Numbered from the stretch's first letter, positions 11,906 to 24,627 are shown. The stretch: DNA of 64,000 nucleotides from Heterocephalus glaber (GCF_000247695.1 NW_004624734.1:31452295-31516294); one strand, 5' to 3'. Translations and numbers: made by a program. The notes: a model not told the origin generated them from the letters alone.

Positions 11906-12175
11906 CTTAATATCACTTTTCCCCCAAACTGCTGCTTCAGTATCTTCTAGATGTGCCTCTTGTTTTAAATATCCCATTTCATTTGATTTTCACAGCAATT
12001 CTATGAGGGATACCCTTAAATATAATTTTAATAAGTTATTCAAGATCACATACCAATAATGAAAAATTCAAATGACACAAAAAGGAAGTTTAAGAAGTTA
12101 TAGTTCCCTTTACCTTCATGACTCAGAACTCTTTGCCCAGTAATCATTAATATTTTGGTAACTACCCTTCTAGAG
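11906..12175. other. Unique sequence, nothing recognised
   Basis: AT-rich DNA with no supported feature. Confidence 0.5.
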
Positions 12176-12179
12176 ATAG

Positions 12180-12305
12180 GTAATGTTAACACTTCTATTT
12201 TACAAATATTCTACAAAACTGAGGATCAAAGTGGTAAATTTGCTTACGGCCACAGAGCTATTGAGTGGCACAGCTGAGACGGAAACCAGATCACAGACTC
12301 CAAAG
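12180..12305 (-). repeat. MIR fragment
   Basis: TTTTACAAATATTCTAC, CTGAGGATCAAAG, CACAGAGCTATTGAGTGGCA follow the MIR reverse-strand order. Confidence 0.6.
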
Positions 12306-13344
12306 CCTACTACTCTCCACTACCTCCCACCAAGTATCCATTTCTAAAAACAACTGTCCGTTTCCACTGCACACAGAAAAGGGAAAACTGTGTCTGATCC
12401 ACAGCCAGTCTTACTCCTCTACCTTCCCTAGTAAATGAGAAAAACAGTATTCAAACACACCTCTGCCCCTAGAACATAACAGTGCTTCATATTCCTTCAG
12501 CTCTAAGCCACCATGCACAAGGCAAGACCACCACTTCTAAGTGCCTCACTGCCTGCAGACTCATCTTCAGCCTCTGAGAAAACAACAGTAAGATAAAGGG
12601 AAAAAGAAGCCTGGCCTACAGGAAATGCTGGACTCCCTATGACAGAACAAAAGGAAAGGAAGCACCACCAGGAGCCTTCATAAATTCTGAGGCAAAGACA
12701 GTTGCCTTTTGGAAATGCCATTTCAGGTGGGCTCTAAACCCAGCAATGCTGCTCCAGTCAAAACATACCTGCAGGACAGTCAGATGAAGATCCCGACAAG
12801 GCCTGACTCAGGGAAGAATGCAGGGCTCCTCAAATCTCCATGGCACAGTCCTTAGACCCCCCAAAACTAAGAATTCTGGGCTTTACTTCCTTCTGGACCC
12901 TCCAATAACCTGTCAACTGCATGGACTTCAAGACAGCAGGGTTTTGTCCCCACTGCCTCTCCCTCCACCAAAAAATAAAATCCCCTTATACTGTACAAGA
13001 ACACTCTTCGTCAGTTAGAATATGAATACTATCCTTTCAAGCTGTGTACATTTTTTTTGCCCATCCATACCGAAACATACTAACATAACTACCTTGGGGA
13101 ACCTATACAGGAAAGGAGCAGCTGCCACTATACTGCTATTCCTCAGCAAGCAAGGTTATCAAGTCTATAATCCCCCAAAGGTTCTCCATTTCCCAACATG
13201 AGCTACCAAACAAAGTAGGATTTGAGTCCCAGCTGAGTTAGCATCCCTAATTTACAAATACAGTAGGTGCTACTAAATGCCTACTGGTTGCCAAGGTCTC
13301 GTCTTTCCCACTTATAAAATGGAACTAAAAATCTTCCTCACTGT
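12306..13344. other. Unique sequence with a possible cryptic minus-strand splice donor
   Basis: At 12766-12772 the plus strand reads ATACCTGCAG, which is CTGCAG|GTAT on the minus strand. I cannot attach it to an exon with any open frame. Confidence 0.3.
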
Positions 13345-13682
13345 ACAGGCTCCCTTGGGATACACAGGGGACCAGTTTGGGACTCCCATGAACAATAAAA
13401 TCCCCGGATGTTCAAGTCCCTTATATAAAATGGCACAGTATGTGTACATAACCTACACACATCTTCCCACACACATTGAATCATCTCTAATCACTTATAA
13501 GACCTAATATAAGCTAAGTGTACGTGCTATGCAAATAGTTGTTGTGTTGCATTGTTTAGGGAATAAGGGCAAGAAAAGTCCGCACATGTTGATCAGTACA
13601 GACAATATTTTTCCCCCAAAATTGTCAACCCAAGGCTGGTTAAATCTGTGGATTCAGAACCCAAGGTCCACAGGGCCAACAG
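13345..13682 (+). mobile_element. MER2-type DNA transposon (Tigger-derived MITE)
   Basis: The element matches the MER2 layout over its whole length: CAGG-CTCCCTTGGGATAC start, GTTCAAGTCCCTTATATAAA at about 13409, AATCATCTCTAATCACTTAT, CAAATAGTTGTTGTGTTGC, and a terminal CACAGGGCCAACAG. The 338 bp agree with the usual length of about 345 bp. A TA precedes it at 13343-13344; the right-hand TA is lost. It is an ancient eutherian fossil and non-coding. Confidence 0.85.
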
Positions 13683-13955
13683 TTTTACATAAGATGTCTT
13701 AAATTAAAGCACTTTGTAAAATGAAAAAACTTTTGTTGCTGTTAATATGGATATTAATCTATTAATATTAATGCATATTAAACACACAAATTTTACACCA
13801 TCCTCAAGGGTTTTGAAATCTATGAGGAGAAGAGATTAACCCAAACACTGGAGAACAATTTTTAAAATGCATAATTAAGTGTTAAACTATGTGTTGCAAA
13901 ACAATCCCTGTAGATGGACAACTATATGGAAAGGGCATTCAATAAATACTTGTTC
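13683..13955. other. AT-rich unique sequence
   Basis: Contains an ATTAATATTAATG-like run near 13756-13775. Nothing else seen. Confidence 0.5.
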
Positions 13956-13959
13956 AATG

Positions 13960-14056
13960 AGAGGTGGGGATATCAACTCAGTGATAGAGTGCTTGCCTAG
14001 CATCCACAAGGCCCTACATTCAATCCCTAGTACCACAAAATAAACAAACAAATAAA
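13960..14056 (+). repeat. Canonical ID-type SINE (old)
   Basis: GTGGGGATATCAACTCAGTG, ATAGAGTGCTTGCCTAGCAT, CAATCCCTAGTACCAC and an AAAC/AAAT tail. Confidence 0.75.
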
Positions 14057-14592
14057 TATTGTTCAATCACCAAATGAATTTTGATGCTTTACTTGAAAAA
14101 CTCTTTTGCCTTACCACCTGAACATCAACTACCATTGTCACCCTATTCACAGATGACAACACCAAAGGCTCTGAAATCTGTTCGTGCTGCTGCTGCTCAT
14201 GCATTGTCCTCTAAAATCATGTCAGTGTTTGAAAAGAGTAGCCCTTCTTTCAAAGACAGACTTTTTAAAAAGTGCACACAGGTCATCAACTGTAACGACT
14301 CCCATAATCTTATTTTATAATTCCAGAAGCAACAGAGCTCAATTTGGGAGAACAAAGAAAAAAGTCATCCTGTGTTAACTACTACTTTCCTGTAACTGGA
14401 CTCACACTGGATGCTAAATTATTTCTCCAAACTACAGAGGCAAATGATTAAGTCAGTTTTAGGGAATGATTGATGTTTCCCAAGGCTTTTACAGCAAAAT
14501 AATTCTAGAAACAAAGATCTGCACTTAAAAATTAGCAGGAATGTCTCTCTCGTCTTCAATCATAATACTTAAGGGATTCTGTAGTTTGGGGG
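14057..14592. other. Unique sequence, nothing recognised
   Basis: No convincing gene. The overlapping frames at 14081-14378 are not family-like. Confidence 0.5.
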
Positions 14593-14594
14593 TT

Positions 14595-14682
14595 TTTTGG
14601 GTTTTTTTGGTACTGGGGATCAAACTCAGAACCTTATGCTTTCGAGGCAGGCGCGGTGCCACTGAGCTAAATCCCTGGCCCT
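14595..14682 (-). repeat. tRNA/ID-type SINE, first of a doublet
   Basis: TTTTTTTGGTACTGGGGATC through GAGCTAAATCCCTGGC. Flanked by CTGTAGTTT and CTGTAGTAT. Confidence 0.9.
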
Positions 14683-14691
14683 GTAGTATTT

Positions 14692-14777
14692 TTGTTTTTT
14701 TTTTTGTACCAGAGATTGAACTCGGGTCCTCGCACTTGCAAGACAGGCAGCGGAACCACTGAGCTAAATCCCCAGCC
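14692..14777 (-). repeat. tRNA/ID-type SINE, second of a doublet
   Basis: Poly-T, GTACCAGAGATTGAACTC through CTAAATCCCCAGCC. Followed by a third CTGTAGTTT, so both members used the same target site. Confidence 0.9.
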
Positions 14778-16998
14778 CTGTAGTTTGTTTTTGATTGGCC
14801 TTGCTAAAACATTTCAGACCACTTCCAAATGCCCCTCTATCCTTCACCTCTGACAACCACAGTTCCTGAGCTTTCTTCATTTCCTGCCACCAGCCAGGAT
14901 TGAACTTGGTCAATGTTAACAACTTTTTATCACTTTTCTCTCAAACCAGCCCTTACTCCAAATATCTTCATTTTTAGAATTTCATTCCTTGTCATCAGGA
15001 GGCTCATCGCCTCAAAGCCACCTTGCCCTCCCACACTTTTTATTTTAATCATCTATCTATACCTGGCCAATCACTTATCCATCACCCAAATGACTGAAGG
15101 GTAGGTACACAGAAGTGGGTGAGACAGTCACTGATCTCAGGGAACTTCCGATGTCAGCCTGGAACCTGTGCCTATACAGGGATGGCTAGTCATAAAGCTA
15201 AAATAAAGAGGGACTTATGTCTTGGGTGTGTAGGTCCTGGACTGCCCCAGAGGTTCTAAGATCACAGATATCAGTATCTAGAAAGGCAATCTCACAAACC
15301 AACATTTCTATCTAAAATTCAAGTTTAGGGGAAAAGGGAGAAGCGAAAAAGATTCCCTAACAAATTTCCATAACTGATCCTGTTCTATCTATTCCCTTCT
15401 CTCAATTTTTTTTTTACTTTTATTTTTTGTTAAACTCTTTTGCTTTTCCTTAATTAAAATATAGTGAGACCATGTCTCAAAAAAACAAAATAAGAAGAGG
15501 ATATTTCAAAGTCTGAAAAGATCCCCAGATTAACAACTCATTCATTAAGTAAAGCTAGACAACAGGAATCCTCACACCAGACCAAAACTAGATCTAGCTC
15601 AATCTACAAAAGACAAGCTGCTTTCTTGTTAGAGTGGCCAGGGGAACTCTCCACACCACTTCAGTTCTCTTCCTCTGGGATGACTGCTGGCTTAGAGCAC
15701 AGAAGTCACTGACAAAGCCAGACACCCTGGCTGAGAGGCTAATGGACCCAACAGAGTCCTCCAGTACTATCACAAATTAATTCTTGGGTATTCCCTTAAG
15801 ACTGCTGGCTCTACATGGGCAAGTTCTGTGCCCATTTTGTTCTTTGTCACAACTGTATGCCTAGCACCCAGCACAGGCATTCACAAAGTACATGCCAAAC
15901 AAATGACTAGATTTACTATACTTCCTTTTGGTTTCTGAAGAAACCACCTATCTGCCTCCCACCAGCCTCGTGTCACAGCCCAACCAGATTATCAGCTCAC
16001 AAATTATTATGACTTGAAGGTGCATGTAAAGGGGGAAAAAGATGTACCAATGAACTCTCATGAAACCCAGGGCCTGTTTTTCTTGATATCCTGCTGTGTA
16101 ATAAGCAAAATCCCCCACAGGACTGAAACAAGGAGGTAGCTGGCCTTCCCACAGCAGAGTTTCTACCTGGAGGCAGATGGGAGGTCAAGGATTGATAAAG
16201 GTGTGACCAGCCAACATACCACTCTTAATGCTCTAGAAACATCTTGAGCATGCCAACTGAAACAACAGTACCCACTCAACACATCTCTGCTCACTGGCTT
16301 TCCAGGATGTCCTCGTCCAGCACCTATGCCCTGTCTCCTTCCTGGGTGGGTACGAACGTATATACAGTATACAATGCATTTGAGTGGGTGGCTGATTCCA
16401 CAAAAAATAGGCCTGGGGAATTCAGACCCATAGCTGTGAAGGGTTTTGGTCTGCTAATAAGGCTGGGTGGGAGTGGGAGTCAGGATGGGGGCAGAATTAG
16501 CTCTCCCAGACAGTTGATTCTCAATCTTTAAACAATCCTACTATATCTATATATAGGTTGCTGACAATACCTGCTACTGTGACACCTAAGGAAGGGAAAC
16601 TCAAAGGGAAAGATAACAGAGAACATATCTGGGGTTTTGTGGAATTCTTAAATTGCAAAGAAGCACAGCACAGAGATAAAAGGCCCAGCCTACTCATGAA
16701 TGCATGTATTTTAAGAATAGTTCTCCTTCAGACAAACTGACCTTAAAGACTCATTCCCCTTTGTAATCTCACTATCTGACTCAAAACCACAATCACAGAA
16801 GCAACCTGAGTTTGTTCAGAAAAATATGAACCACATACCCTGCTGGGCTCCCAGTCCCCTTCCCTGAGGCCAGCCCAGAGGAAGAGAAACAAAGTTATCA
16901 TTCTGGGGTAGAAAAAGCACTCCACTAGGCTTTTCATCACTCAGGCAAGTGAGCGCCGAGCATCCATTTCTCATTTTTCTTTTCTATAGAATGAGGAG
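14778..16998. other. Unique sequence, possible L2 trace near 15810-15910
   Basis: The segment GTGCCCATTTTGTTC then CCTAGCACCCAGCACAGGCA resembles the L2 3' end. The remainder is unclassified, and no open frame (for example 16244-16531) is protein-like. Confidence 0.45.
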
Positions 16999-16999
16999 G

Positions 17000-17101
17000 T
17001 AGCAAGTGTGGTGGCACAGGCCTGTAATCCCAGCACTTGGGAGACTGAGGCAGGAGGATCCCAAATTCGAGACCAGCCAAAACTCTATCTAAAAAAAAAA
17101 C
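17000..17101 (+). repeat. B1-type SINE, short
   Basis: AAGTGTGGTGGCACAGGCCT, CCCAGCACTTGGGAGACTGA, GACCAGCCAAAACTCTATC and a poly-A tail. The internal duplication is absent. Confidence 0.85.
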
Positions 17102-18398
17102 AAGATTCTCAAAGTCTCATCCATCCAACTCTAACATGTCATAAGCCTACAGAGTCTCTCTTCACATACTTGAAAGTTTTGGTATCATCTAGATACCTAC
17201 AGTCAAGAATCTGAATCTTCAGGTAAGTGTCTTATCTCACCTCACTCAGCCTTTTAAAACTCCTAGGACTTGGGAATAGAACTTGCATTAACAGGCACGG
17301 CCAGTTCCAAATCCCAAAACTCTTGGCAGTGAATGCTAGCAGGAAAAAAGGCCAAAGTGTGGGTGTGTTTGTTTGTATGTGTGCACATGTGTCTACATTT
17401 ATAAACATTTACACACACACAGGAGGATGGACTAATCTTGTGCTTGATTCCTAATAGAGGAACCCAGAGAAGATAATACCAAATTCCTTATTTTTGTCTA
17501 TCTTGTTGGACTGAGTCTGTGTGCCCTATCCCACATGTTTCTCTGGGATGGAGTCATCTTGACCCTCTGATAAAATAATTAGGTGACCTGTATGTGTATG
17601 CTTTCAAGAGCTTTTAGTAGGGATCTAGGAGCAGGGAAAGCAAAATCAGCTATTGATCATGAATGGAGTGGTAATTAGGGCAAGGGGGGAAGAAGACATG
17701 CTGTTGCATTATTCCAATAAGATGGCTGGCAAGATGTAAAACCACCCAGGGGTAGATCCTGTAAAGGAAATGACACTCTCAGCAGCACCATCTGTTCCTT
17801 CTGGTGTAAAAGGCTGATCTGTATTTTTAACCTTGGGTGTAATCAAAGTCCACCTGTAAGAGCTCTGGGAAAGCTGTTCTAAGGAGGATTCTCAGGGCAC
17901 ATTTTCACTGTACTCAGAGCCCCTCTCCCTCTCCCCACCTGCTGGTTGGTCCCTAGCCTAGCAGAAGCAGGTGCACAGAACCTGGCATGGAGTTTTTCAC
18001 AAAGAAAAGGTTCTGAGAATTATAAATTACATTTGATAAGGAAGGCTCTGTGGGCTGCACAGTAAAGTTCTCTCTATAAAACAGTGACAGGATTTAGAAC
18101 TAGGGCTACACAATGAAAATTCTTTTTCAAAGCAGCAATACATGTACACTGAATTCGGGCACTACTGCCTCTGTCCACTCTCACTGACACGTGAAGTTCT
18201 GCACCAAAGTTACAGAAACAAATGTTGAGTTTGGGGGTTGTTTTGTTTTGTTCTGGTAAAATCTTCTTTTGATTCAAGGTAATATAACCTCAACACCACA
18301 GAACCAAGAGACTTTGCTATATAACACTGTTCTCCCTCAAGCTGTATAACAAAATAATGTTAACTCCAAAGTAGAAACATGAATGCAGCCTTTAAAAT
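17102..18398. other. Repeat-free unique block
   Basis: About 1.3 kb without any repeat I recognise apart from short (GT)/(CA) runs at 17358-17420. The part at 17460-17900 looks like well-preserved single-copy DNA and is a candidate conserved non-coding element. No coding frame supports a gene. Confidence 0.4.
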
Positions 18399-18399
18399 A

Positions 18400-18885
18400 T
18401 CTCCATGAGAATGAAAACATACATCCACAAAAACTTACACAAGGGTGTTCTTGGCAATATCATTCATAATCTAAAAAAATGGAACAACCCAAATGTCCTT
18501 TCACTGATAAATACAGTATGTCTATATAACGGAATATATTATTCACTAATAAAATAGAATGAAGTATAGAAACATGTTAAAAAATAAACATTATGCTAAG
18601 TAAATGAAGCCGGTCACTGAAGACCATATATCATGTGATTCCATTAACAAGAAAGGTCCAAATAGGCAAGTACATGTATATATAAAGAGAGAAAGATGAG
18701 TGGTGACCTAGGCTGGACGAAGTGATTGCTAATGGGTTTTAGGGGTGACAAAGATATTCTAAAATTGACCACAGAGATGTTACTTAACCGTAAATATACT
18801 AAAGCTTTTCCACTGTACACTCTAAATGGGTGAATTTTATGATACTGTAAATTATCCTTCAACAAAGCCATTTCTTTAAAAAAAC
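18400..18885 (+). mobile_element. Old L1 (L1M-type) 3' end
   Basis: Characteristic 3' UTR words in order: AATGTCCTTTCACTGATAAA, GGAATATATTATTCACTAAT, ACATTATGCTAAGTAAATGA, GTACACTCTAAATGGGTGAA, then ATTATCCTTCAACAAAGCC and an A-rich tail. Confidence 0.88.
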
Positions 18886-18999
18886 CAAAAAACTCCTCGG
18901 GCAAACTTAGAAATAGTCCAGATATAGAAGGAAAGATTTAAATCACAGCTCATCTCTTTGATGGCCATTAAATAAAGCCATTAAAAATAAAGTATATCA

Positions 19000-19087
19000 G
19001 GCCGGGGATTTAGCTCAGTGGTTTCACCGCCTGCTGCGCACGCAAGGACCCGAGTTTGATCCCTGGTACCAAAAAAGTAAAAAATTA
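19000..19087 (+). repeat. tRNA/ID-type SINE with 17-bp TSD
   Basis: AAAAATAAAGTATATCA is duplicated at 18983-18999 and 19088-19104. It lacks two or three bases in the anticodon-like region (GCGCACGCAAGG). Confidence 0.95.
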
Positions 19088-19303
19088 AAAAATAAAGTAT
19101 ATCACAGGAAAATATGGTATAATGCTAAGTAAAAAAAAAGAAACAATTCAATGTACAGGGATTATCATTACAAATAGAAAAAAATACATAGAAAGTATGT
19201 TTGTGTTGGGCAATAGAATCATGGTGCTTTTTTTTCCCTCTGTATCTCTCAAGGTTTCCAGAATCATCCTACTGTATTGGCAACTTTAAAAAACATCCCC
19301 TCA

Positions 19304-19428
19304 GAGCCAAGCACAGTTGCAACATGCCTGTAATTCCAAGACTTGGAAGGCTGAGGCAGGAGGACTGACAGGGGTTAGAGGCTTGGAATACACAGCAAGA
19401 CCCTGTCTCCAAAAAACAAAAGACAAAA
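19304..19428 (+). repeat. B1-type SINE, diverged
   Basis: CCAAGCACAGTTGCAACATG, GGCTGAGGCAGGAGGA and CAGCAAGACCCTGTCTCC are present. Confidence 0.8.
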
Positions 19429-21021
19429 AACCATCAATCTTTCCTCAAATAGTTTGCTCATACTACTACAATTTAAAAATGCAAAATAAGCAAAACAACC
19501 TCGTTCTCTTTTTCAAACTTCCATTCACTTAGTTTACTGAGATCAACTGAGAACAACCCAAAGAAGGAAGAAATGGATAAACAGCTTCCTATCCCATTCC
19601 CAGAAGTCAGTTTCATTTTACTGGCTTTGTCAGAAGCTGAAGTCTAGTCTAGCCAAAGAAAAGTTCAGCAAGGACAGTCTACACAAAGGGTAGGCCACAC
19701 TCTGATCTTAAACTTCTGTGGGTAAAGGCAAGTCACTGCTGGCAGTAGACAGGATCTGCAAAGATTAGATAAATATTTTCTCTTCCTTAAAGAAAGAATG
19801 ATAAGAAAGGGAAGGCCGGGAAATAAACCATATTCATATCACTTCTCTGAGGTTTTGTTTCCAATCTCCAACTGCAAGAGAAAAAAATCCTGAATCATTT
19901 CATTTTTCACCACAGAGGAGCCTCTCCTGAGGAATGAAGAATTGTCAGTCACCACCTCTGTAGCCTGCAAACCCACTGAGAATTTTGACTGTCATCAGGA
20001 ATCCCAAGCTAACTTTCCCAAGTCAAGCAATGGGCTCTGCATAAAAATACTTCGTGCCCATGTGTGGGAAGGGGTACATTAAGGTTCACTGCTATCAGGT
20101 AATTTTAAGGATCTACTCACACTAGCCACAGTGACGGAGGACTACATCTGTTTCTGCTTGAGAAAATGCTTCAGTAATATCCTGTTTCGGGAGTACTGCA
20201 TGAATTCTTGGCATCCAGCCTTCAGATATTTCCAGGGTGGCTATTCTCCTTTATTGAGATGTAAGAGCCAGAGAGGGAGAGTACATCACAGACAACACCA
20301 GAGTCTGTGAGACCTGGGTCAGTTCTCACTACAGTTGCTGCACTTCCTGCTGTCACCATACCCAGTATCTTAACAGAGACTCCAGTGTCCCCTGGCCTTG
20401 ACAGTAAACACCCTTGGCCTCTCACTGCTTCAGTAACCCCACTCTGTGCCACTGTCAGGTCTATTAGCAAAGTGGAGACTTCCATACCCAGGTGAGAAGC
20501 AGAGGATGACACAGCAAATATACGAGTCTTGTTGGTTTCTAGGCCAAAAAAACTAAAAAGGCCATCGTCACAGACAGATACCAGCACACAAAGAAGGAAG
20601 AACACAGGTGCCTTCCAGATTCTACTTTCTCACAAAAAAGGTTTTTCTACAGCAACACTCACAAACTTAACAATCATCCCAGCGAACAATGGCCGCAAGC
20701 CTTGAATCTGGGCCAGGATCCAGTGAGCAGATCTTGATGCTCAAGGATAATCACCCCAAGGCTTTCCTGACTGCCTGCCTGCTTCCTGTGTTTCAGATGT
20801 ACCTTAATGGCTTCAAGCGCTCATCACAAAGCCTTTCAGCCCCAACTCCAACGCATCCCCCATTTCCATTAGCAGAGGAACGGCTTTCCCATATTACAGG
20901 TAGTATTTCTCATTGCTCTGCTTCTCATCTATCCTGTGATGTGGCAACACAACTGAAGAACATGAATTTTTAAAAGATCATCCCACTAAATGAAACTTTT
21001 CACTATAATAGGATATGTGGG
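19429..21021. other. Unique sequence, nothing recognised
   Basis: The 127-codon minus-strand frame at 20222-20605 begins with a hydrophobic stretch but resembles no known protein, and the overlapping plus-strand frame is equally long-lived. I do not call a gene. Confidence 0.5.
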
Positions 21022-21366
21022 TGCTATGGTTTGAAAATGTCCCCTAAATGTTCATGTGCTGGAAACTTAATCCTCAAACTCCTATGTTAATGTTCTTTGG
21101 ACGTGGGGCCAGCAGGTGGAGGTACTGGTAAACAAATCAGAGGAGTTCCTGAGGGTAGAGGCCCCATGATGGCTTAGTGGCTTTACAAGAAAAGGGAGAA
21201 CTGAGCTACCGTATGGCCAGGAGATGCCCTATATCATGTATATACTGGATGTAGCACCAAGCATCTTGGAAATCTGTCTCCAAAACTGAGCCAAATTAAC
21301 TTCTATTCTTTATAAATTATCCTGTTTCTGGCATTTTATTATGACAACAAAAACAGGTTAAGATAG
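21022..21366 (+). mobile_element. MLT1-type MaLR LTR
   Basis: Begins TGCTATGGTTTGAAAATGTC and continues with TTCATGTGCTGGAAACTTAA, GACGTGGGGCC, GTGGCTTTACAAGAAAAG, CTTTATAAATTATCC and an AAACAGGTTAAGATA end, the standard MLT1/MST order. Solo; no internal sequence. Confidence 0.8.
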
Positions 21367-22875
21367 TGACCCCCCCCCCACAGACACCATTTTGAAGAGA
21401 AAGCAGGAGTCTCGTCACGTATGTGTTTGTCTCAGTGCTTACCATTAACCTAAATGTCCTAATCCTTAACACTCAAGTCTGTAACAGAGCAATGTCTGCT
21501 TTCAAAGCCACAGGATTCCTTCCTCTTATTTGCTCCTAATCATTCTACTCCTTGAGGGAATGTGCCCTAAACAAGAATTCCCTAGAGGCCAGTCACACAG
21601 AAGAAGGAAAATGAATTCTGCCTGTCAGCATCAGCTAGGAGACCGTATGTCAACTCAGGAGCTCAATAAAATGCTTTGTGCACTGCAGTTATGCAACCCA
21701 GCCCGGTATCTGCAAGTGGGCTTTATGGCCCTGCCACTGCTTCCTGTGAATTGTCCCTTGGTAAATGGGGAACTATAGGGGGAAAACAAGCACCTGTGCT
21801 GCTCTCTGGCTTTTTCTCACTGCTTCACTCTCCCAGTTCACCTCCTTTGGTACGGAAATGAGGACAGTGATGTTCCTCATTGATTTTTAAGACATTGTAT
21901 TTCTCTGAGCTCACAGAATATACTAGCAGTAACCAGTTGTCAGGAAAGGTAAGAATAACAGAGCACAAGGTAAGGTTTGAAACAAAAGGCAAGTTTTTAT
22001 CTGGGGGATGACAAGCATGAAGGGAATGAAACAATGCTTAATAGCAATCAACTTTAAAAGAAGTCTTACTTTTAGAACCCAGAAGCCAAATGAATTATTA
22101 CCTTTGGAGGGTGCATGTTACCTGCGTGTGGAGGGCAAGCAGAGGAGCAGGAACTGTTGCCCCAGCGACAGCCAAGAAGGAAATCCCCTGCCAAAAGATG
22201 CACCATTACATAAGAGCACAAGTTCAATCACCACCACACTGTGGAAATCAACCAGGAAACCAGGCAAAGTACTGAGCTCTCATTACTTGCCAGCCTGCAC
22301 CTTTAATACCTCATCCTACCTGTCTCCCTCTTTCAATGGGCCCAAATGCTGGGCTTTGAGAAGGCAAGCCTCAGCAAGTAAGCCAAACTGTGCCATGTGA
22401 CAATGAGTTTTCTCTCAGGACTTAAACACTGAGCACTCAGAGCCTGGTCCTGATCAGCAGTAGGTGAGGATTTGTTTCATATTCCATTTCTATAAGGTAT
22501 CTAAAAAGTCACTCTATAGACAGCAATCTCATCTCCAGGCTTCATACCAATACTTTCCTCTGTTTAACTTACTAGGCAAAAGTTCCTTAAGTAACAAAAG
22601 GCCCCTAATGAGAGCTAACAACATAAACCAAAATTGACTTTGTGAGCTCCATGAAAAGATAGCTTGGTTCTGTCATTCACTGCAGTGTCAGTGTTTGGCA
22701 TATATTCTGTATCACATAAATACTTGTGAGCTACATGAGAAAATAATTAATGAGTAAGTGTTGTACAAACATACCAAAAATGTGTATCTTGGAGAGAGAA
22801 GTTGGGATACTCAAAAGCTGAGAAACAACTTGAAGCAGTACTTTGAGGAGAGTCTAGAAAGATTCCAGAATACCT
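21367..22875. other. Unique sequence, L2 trace near 22640-22740
   Basis: A run of ten C lies at 21369-21379. TTTGTGAGCTCCATGAAAAG near 22640 resembles an L2 3' end. The 130-codon frame at 22008-22400 is unsupported. Confidence 0.45.
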
Positions 22876-22877
22876 TT

Positions 22878-23045
22878 GTAATCTTGGACAAGTTACTTAA
22901 CTTCTCTAACTCTGGACTCAATGGAAAAAATGAAGATAGTATCTACCTCAAAAGTTTGTTGGTTACTAAATGATATTAAAAAGTAAAACGCTACACAAAG
23001 CTTGGTACAGAGTCCTCAAGAAGTCTTCCACATTATTGCTATTAT
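22878..23045 (+). repeat. MIR fragment
   Basis: CTTGGACAAGTTACTTAACT, then ATGAAGATAGTATCTACCTC, AGCTTGGTACAGAGT and TTATTGCTATTATC follow MIR. Confidence 0.75.
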
Positions 23046-23778
23046 CGTATTACTGCCTCACTGAAGTCAAGAAATACCTCCGCCAACTGAGAAAATGTTC
23101 ATTTCTGGTTGAATATGCATCTAACTAAAAATACAAAGCTCAGAAAACTCAGAAGTCTGTGCCAAGGGCATGTCTCTACTAGCCTCCACTAGATGGTGAC
23201 AATTTGGGTGTGGAATTCCTAAAACAAAAAAAGAGTGTGTACATCATTCATACATATTTTTTGGCAAGAGAATTTAAACAGAAAGAAATGAATTAATTAT
23301 TATGAGTGGAAAGACACACTCCATGCTCTGGATCTAAAAAGGCAATAAATACCTAGGTTTAACTGAACTAAGTAATCTTCCTGAACCTTTGTAGAGAGCA
23401 CACACAACCCCAATTAACAAGAGCAACAAAGCCCAGCACACTGCCTGACACAGAAAATTCCGTGGCAACCACAGCATTAGGCCTCTATTGAAGTAAGAAC
23501 GTCCCTCTTACCAGCTGAAGACTGGATTTTGAGCTTCTTTTTCCTGGGTCTTATTGTTTCCCAAACCACCTGCCCCTCCCAACCCCGTTACAGGCAACTT
23601 TTTCCACTTTAGCAGCTGCAGAGCCAAAACCGTGCGAAGAGTCACCTTAATATTTGCAGTGTCTAAAACCCAGACATTAAAGAGTATATGTGTATACAAA
23701 AAAATTAAAAAAAAAAAAAACAGGAAGTGGCTTCAGTGAGTTGCAGCCCAAATAACGAGAAAAGTTTTCAAGATTAAA
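23046..23778. other. CpG island left shore
   Basis: Unique DNA. It includes an A14 tract (23706-23720) followed by an ETS-like CAGGAAGTG at 23721-23729. Confidence 0.5.
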
Positions 23779-24239
23779 GACCAGACGAGTCGCTAGGGCT
23801 CCACACGGCTCCGCACACGCACAAGCGGCTCGCGGACTTCCTCAGGAAATGCACCTCCGCTACGCCAACCCTGCCAGCGCGGGACCTACAGCTCTCCCGC
23901 TCGGGGGAAACACCACCAAGAAAGAGCTCTGCCCGCCGTCAGCACCGACCCGCCAAGGGCTGCCGGACCCCCAGCACTGGGCACCTGGTCTCCAGCCACC
24001 AGCCAGGCGTCCAGCGGCCCGGGTCCCGGCCCACACCAACGCCCCACAATCCCTGGCCGAGAGACACCACCGCGGGGCTCCGGAGCCGAGCGGCCGGTGA
24101 CAGAGGGCCGGAGAGAGGAGGAGCCGGCAGGGCTCGGCCCGCGTCCGCCGGGGCGGTGCGCACCGGCCGGCGCCCCCTGACAACCTGGTGGGAACGCGAG
24201 TGACACAATGCCGGCCAGCCGGCCCCGGCCACGGTGACA

Positions 24240-24245
24240 ACTCAC
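24240..24245 (-). promoter_or_regulatory. Candidate first-exon splice donor (minus strand)
   Basis: Reads CGA|GTGAGT on the minus strand within the CpG island, a near-consensus donor. Inference only, as no acceptor could be paired. Confidence 0.35.
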
Positions 24246-24615
24246 TCGGGAGCGACGCGGAGACGTCCGGGAGGGGGGCGCTCGCGGCTTCCGCGCCACC
24301 GATCCGCTCCGCCGCCGCGCGCACCCGAAGCCCCCTCGGGTCTAGGCGAGGCTCCGCGTGCCCTTGTCTGGCTAACGCCGGCCGGCGCTGCGGGAAGACG
24401 AGGAGGAGGCGGCGGAGGCAAGCGGAAGCAAGGGAGGTGACTAGGCGGTCGCCAGTTTCGGAGAACGGAACGCGCGGTGGCGGCGGCGCCGGAGTCACTG
24501 GCCCAGCTGTACCGCGCGCAGGGGGGAGGCCCCGCGCGGGGAGGAGGGGCGGGGCCAGCACGCACGCCACAAACGCCAGCGTCACGCCGCCGCGCCCGCC
24601 CGCTGGGAAGCCCCT

Positions 24616-24627
24616 TGCGCACGCGCC
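24616..24627. promoter_or_regulatory. NRF-1-like site
   Basis: TGCGCACGCGCC fits the YGCGCAYGCGCR consensus except at the last base. NRF-1 sites are common in CpG-island housekeeping promoters. Confidence 0.55.

Noticed and set aside
20222..20605. 127-codon minus-strand frame with a hydrophobic start
   Set aside because: A signal-peptide-like start alone is weak evidence; no family match and no splice context.
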